Below are positions 23,049 through 25,230 of a stretch of 25,230 bases of DNA, one piece after another; positions within the stretch are counted from its first letter, which is position 1; each line of letters opens with the position of its first letter. A program made the position numbers and the translations under genes. The notes under the pieces were generated by a model. That model saw only the letters and a program-made list of their open reading frames with translations. It did no database searches and was not told the DNA's origin. This DNA is from CAZMXS01 sp964570325 (lineage in GTDB: Bacteria; Verrucomicrobiota; Kiritimatiellia; CAIQIC01; CAZMXS01). Location of the stretch: assembly GCA_964570325.1 (NCBI GenBank), contig CAZMXS010000067.1, positions 1 through 25,230 on the forward strand, given 5' to 3'.

Positions 23049-24290
23049 ATGAATCTGGTCCCGCTCATGGCCGCAATCCGGCGCGCGGTTTATGGCGCGC
23101 ATTCGGCGCGCTTCAGCGCGGGCCGCGGGCGTTGGCGCGCCGGCCTGTGCCTGGCGGCCGTTTGCGCCGGCGGCGCGCCGGGCGCTTTCGCTCAAACCGG
23201 GTTGTTGCTGCGCGCGGTGTCCGTCCCCGACCCCGGTCTCAGCCCGTCGTTGACGCACGAAGCCCAGGCGGCCGTGAGCCGCGGCGCGCGCTGGTTGCTG
23301 GCACAGCAGCAGGCTGACGGCCACTGGTCCAACCCGGATACGCCCGCGCTTACGGCCCTGCCGCTCTGGGCCCTGCTGCGCGCGGGGGTCAGCAACGCCG
23401 CCACTGACCGCGCCATCCGCCACCTGGTTAGCCACGCGCAGAGTGACGGCTCAATCCAGTCGCGGCCCGGTGCCGCAAGCGCCGGGTTGAGCAGCTACAA
23501 CACGGCCGTCTGCCTTGCCGCCCTGCACGCGGCCGGAAGGCCGGAACTGATGCATGTGATCCTGAACGCGCGGCGCTTTTTATCCGGCCGCCAGCCGACC
23601 GGCGCCGACTGGTATGAAGGCGACTGGGCCTTCGACCCGCGCACAAAAACCCCCTACGCCCAGATCGGAAACTCCGACACCGCGGACGACTCCAAACGCC
23701 TGACGCGCAATCTGGAAAGCCTGCGCGACAACAGCGATCCCCGAGCGCAACTCGACTGGCCCGCCGCCGCCCGCTTCATCGCCCGGCTGCAAAACCGCGC
23801 CAGCACCAATGGCCTGTTGCCCGGCCTGACGGACCCACCCATCCCCGAACCAACCGACGACGCCGCTCGCATTGCCGGCGGCGCGCGCCCCTTCCGGACC
23901 GACGATCGCATGACCTATGCCGGCTGGTTAAGCTTTATCCATAGCGATGGCAAACGCGACGACCCGCGCGTCCGCTTGGTCTATGAATGGGCCGTTCAAC
24001 ATTGGACGCTGGAAGAAAATCCCGGCATGGGGCCGCAGGGGCTCTATTATTTCTACCACGCGCTCGCCAAGAGTTTGGCCGCTTACGGAGTCAATCCTCT
24101 GACGCTGGCGGACGGTACCGCGCTCAACTGGCGCGACGAACTGGTCCGCAAACTGGTCAATCTTCAACAAATTGACGCGCGCACGGGCGGCGGCTATTGG
24201 GTCAACCGTGAGGACCGCTGGTGGGAAGACGATCCGGTGCTGGTAACCGCTTATGCGCTCCTCACGTTGGAACTGGCGTTGAACGAATAG
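23049..24290 (+). CDS. Secreted prenyltransferase/squalene-cyclase-like toroid protein
   Basis: The 413-residue protein has an unusually long basic N-region, a hydrophobic stretch (about 31-45) and an AFA site before Gln49, consistent with export. The mature part contains alpha-alpha toroid repeats of the squalene-hopene cyclase/prenyltransferase type: the QQADGHWSNP motif (QxxDGxW-like), TALPLWALLRAG, HAQSDGSIQS, SSYNTAVCLAALHAAGR and, near the end, VLVTAYALLTLEL. Secreted proteins with these repeats are common in planctomycetes and verrucomicrobia but generally uncharacterised. It is much shorter than true squalene cyclases (about 630 residues); a DTADD motif is present but not in a setting I can equate with the cyclase DxDD site. 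Function therefore unknown. No Shine-Dalgarno precedes ATG 23049; another ATG at 23067 is possible. Confidence 0.75.
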   Translation: MNLVPLMAAIRRAVYGAHSARFSAGRGRWRAGLCLAAVCAGGAPGAFAQTGLLLRAVSVPDPGLSPSLTHEAQAAVSRGARWLLAQQQADGHWSNPDTPALTALPLWALLRAGVSNAATDRAIRHLVSHAQSDGSIQSRPGAASAGLSSYNTAVCLAALHAAGRPELMHVILNARRFLSGRQPTGADWYEGDWAFDPRTKTPYAQIGNSDTADDSKRLTRNLESLRDNSDPRAQLDWPAAARFIARLQNRASTNGLLPGLTDPPIPEPTDDAARIAGGARPFRTDDRMTYAGWLSFIHSDGKRDDPRVRLVYEWAVQHWTLEENPGMGPQGLYYFYHALAKSLAAYGVNPLTLADGTALNWRDELVRKLVNLQQIDARTGGGYWVNREDRWWEDDPVLVTAYALLTLELALNE

Positions 24291-24332
24291 TTCAAAGTTC
24301 AGAGTTGAAACGCCCGATGATGAACTTCGAAC

Positions 24333-24692
24333 TCATTGGCCGCCAAGCGCCATCAAGGCTTCTTGCTCGGTGCTGAAGGTGCGGAACATCTTGTCCACGC
24401 CCGTAAGCGTGAATACCTCCCGGACCACCGGCGCGATATTGCAGAGGCACAACTCAGCGCGCTTTTCCTGCGCCCGCTTGCCGGCCGCCATGATGGAGCG
24501 GATGAAGACGCTGGAAAGCCGGGTAACATCGTTGAAGTTCAACAACACGCGATCCGAGCCGGCATCCAGCAATTCGATCAAATGACGCGTCAGCACTTCG
24601 GCCATGCGCGGCTCAATCATCCATTTGCTCATGGAATAGACAATCGTCACGCCATCCCGTTCTTCGTCTATGAATGCCGGCCCTTCGCTCAT
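24333..24692 (-). CDS. STAS-domain anti-sigma factor antagonist
   Basis: This 119-residue single-domain protein has the STAS fold: VLLNFNDVTRLSSVFIRSIMAAGKRAQEK corresponds to the strand-loop-helix that carries the phosphorylatable Ser/Thr in SpoIIAA/RsbV proteins (SS here, where the family usually has DS or SS), followed by AELCLCNIAPVVREVFTLTG and a DKMFRTFSTEQEAL ending. Unphosphorylated, it would bind the anti-sigma ATPase and release its partner. Its ATG overlaps the upstream ATPase stop by 4 bases (ATGA), a sign of coupled synthesis. No sigma factor is in view, so the output may be a sigma factor elsewhere or another partner. Confidence 0.88.
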   Translation of the reverse strand: MSEGPAFIDEERDGVTIVYSMSKWMIEPRMAEVLTRHLIELLDAGSDRVLLNFNDVTRLSSVFIRSIMAAGKRAQEKRAELCLCNIAPVVREVFTLTGVDKMFRTFSTEQEALMALGGQ

Positions 24693-25111
24693 GGAGTCGC
24701 TCCTTTCACCTGCGCGGTCATCATCAGAATGTTGGCATCCCCGGCGCGCCGATACGTGATTTCGTCCACCATGCTGCGGGCCAGGTGGATGCCCAAACCG
24801 CCCACGGGGCGCTCCTCCAGCGGCCGCGCCAGATCCGGCGCGGCGGACTGGGTCGGATCAAACGGCACGCCGTGATCGGTAATGGTCACGCGTAACATGT
24901 CGCCGTCCCGCCGCAGCGCCAGGTGAATCTTGCCGCGCCCCCCGGGATAAGCATACATGATCACGTTGGTAGCGACTTCGTCAATCGCCAGGCAGATACG
25001 ATCCGCCATTTGCGGAGCGAGCTGCAGCTTGGCCAGGGATTGCTGGGCAAACCGCGCGATATCGCTCAGGTAATCGAGCTTGGCATCCGCTTCAAGGGTA
25101 TATTCGCCCAT
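24689..25111 (-). CDS. Anti-sigma-type serine kinase (RsbW/SpoIIAB-like ATPase)
   Basis: The 140-residue protein is a single HATPase_c_2 domain: ICLAIDEVATNVIMYAYP (N box with Glu and Asn), ITDHGVPFDP (G1) and GGLGIHLARSMVDEI (G2). Such proteins bind and inhibit a partner, classically a sigma factor, and phosphorylate their STAS antagonist. It overlaps the STAS gene by 4 bases, so the pair forms a partner-switching module. The PP2C-like protein at 1477-2370 could in principle complete the cycle, but it lies 22 kb away and no link is shown. The ribosome site before ATG 25111 is weak, which may mean coupling to an upstream gene. Confidence 0.88.
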   Translation of the reverse strand: MGEYTLEADAKLDYLSDIARFAQQSLAKLQLAPQMADRICLAIDEVATNVIMYAYPGGRGKIHLALRRDGDMLRVTITDHGVPFDPTQSAAPDLARPLEERPVGGLGIHLARSMVDEITYRRAGDANILMMTAQVKGATP

Positions 25112-25121
25112 ACGCCGATGT

Positions 25122-25230
25122 CTAGCGCATGAGCCCGCGCCTGTCGAATGCTTTTTCCACCGCGCCGCTGCGCGGCCATGGCTGCGTCAAGAAAGGGAGA
25201 GGAGCAGACGGGGTAATGAAGAGAGGCCGG
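25122..25230 (-). CDS. Possible 3' end of a further upstream gene (partial)
   Basis: A - strand frame is open from the window edge to TAG at 25122-25124, ending in the residues SGAVEKAFDRRGLMR. The stop lies 10 bases before the ATG of the anti-sigma ATPase, typical operon spacing, and would explain that gene's weak ribosome site. The segment is too short to identify, and the + strand is also open here (from 25129), so this is a low-confidence call. Confidence 0.25.
   Translation of the reverse strand, partial: RPLFITPSAPLPFLTQPWPRSGAVEKAFDRRGLMR

Noticed and set aside
24290..24332. Short repeated GTTCA/TTGAA motifs between the toroid and STAS genes
   Set aside because: They form no stable stem with a T tract and no regular spacing; probably convergent intergenic sequence of no special role.

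Overview
The window is a GC-rich bacterial chromosome segment of about 25 kb with 21 well-supported protein genes plus one weak partial one. I see no tRNA, rRNA, CRISPR array, transposase or phage gene. The gene set points to a Gram-negative bacterium: an outer-membrane porin, signal-peptide-bearing periplasmic proteins, a PhoB/PhoR-Pst system, a sialate O-acetylesterase/CE6-type esterase, a secreted toroid-repeat protein, and a Lys/Ala-rich histone-H1-like protein beside HU. Together these fit the PVC group (Verrucomicrobiota, Kiritimatiellota, Lentisphaerota), but this is inference from gene content; no phylogenetic marker is present.

Layout. (1) 1-315: upstream leader with a terminator-like hairpin and a good sigma70-type promoter. 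(2) 316-2370 (+): membrane histidine kinase followed by a divergent PP2C-type phosphatase. (3) 2447-8261: a secreted esterase (-) diverging from a xylFGH sugar importer (+) over only 45 bases. (4) 8316-11906 (+): a 1196-residue soluble hybrid kinase with several PAS domains, GAF, HisKA, HATPase and REC, closed by a terminator. (5) 11969-12619 (-): a GPP34 (GOLPH3-like) protein. (6) 12849-18467 (+): phoB, phoR, porin, a small winged-helix-like gene, pstB and phoU. (7) 18564-21903 (-): pstS, pstC and pstA, running towards pstB-phoU. (8) 22093-22924 (-): an H1-like basic protein and HU. (9) 23049-24290 (+): a secreted prenyltransferase/squalene-cyclase-like toroid protein. (10) 24333-25111 (-): an anti-sigma-type ATPase and a STAS antagonist overlapping by 4 bases.

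How they work together. Regions 6 and 7 form a nearly complete phosphate-starvation module: PstS binds phosphate, PstC and PstA form the channel, PstB powers it, PhoU couples transport state to PhoR, PhoR phosphorylates PhoB, and the porin probably admits solute through the outer membrane. The Pst genes are split into two convergent units, and a small DNA-binding-like gene is translationally coupled to pstB. Repeats with an 11-base period built on CTAAC occur before phoB and pstS, with a weaker version before the porin, and may be this lineage's Pho box. Regions 3 and 4 look like a sugar scavenging unit: an esterase that removes acetyl groups, an importer for xylose-like pentoses, and an adjacent sensor kinase.

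I found no clearly new multi-gene system. The best candidates for something undescribed are the pstB-coupled winged-helix gene, the enlarged PstA/PstC pair, the candidate Pho-box family, and the operator-like palindromes between HU and the toroid protein.
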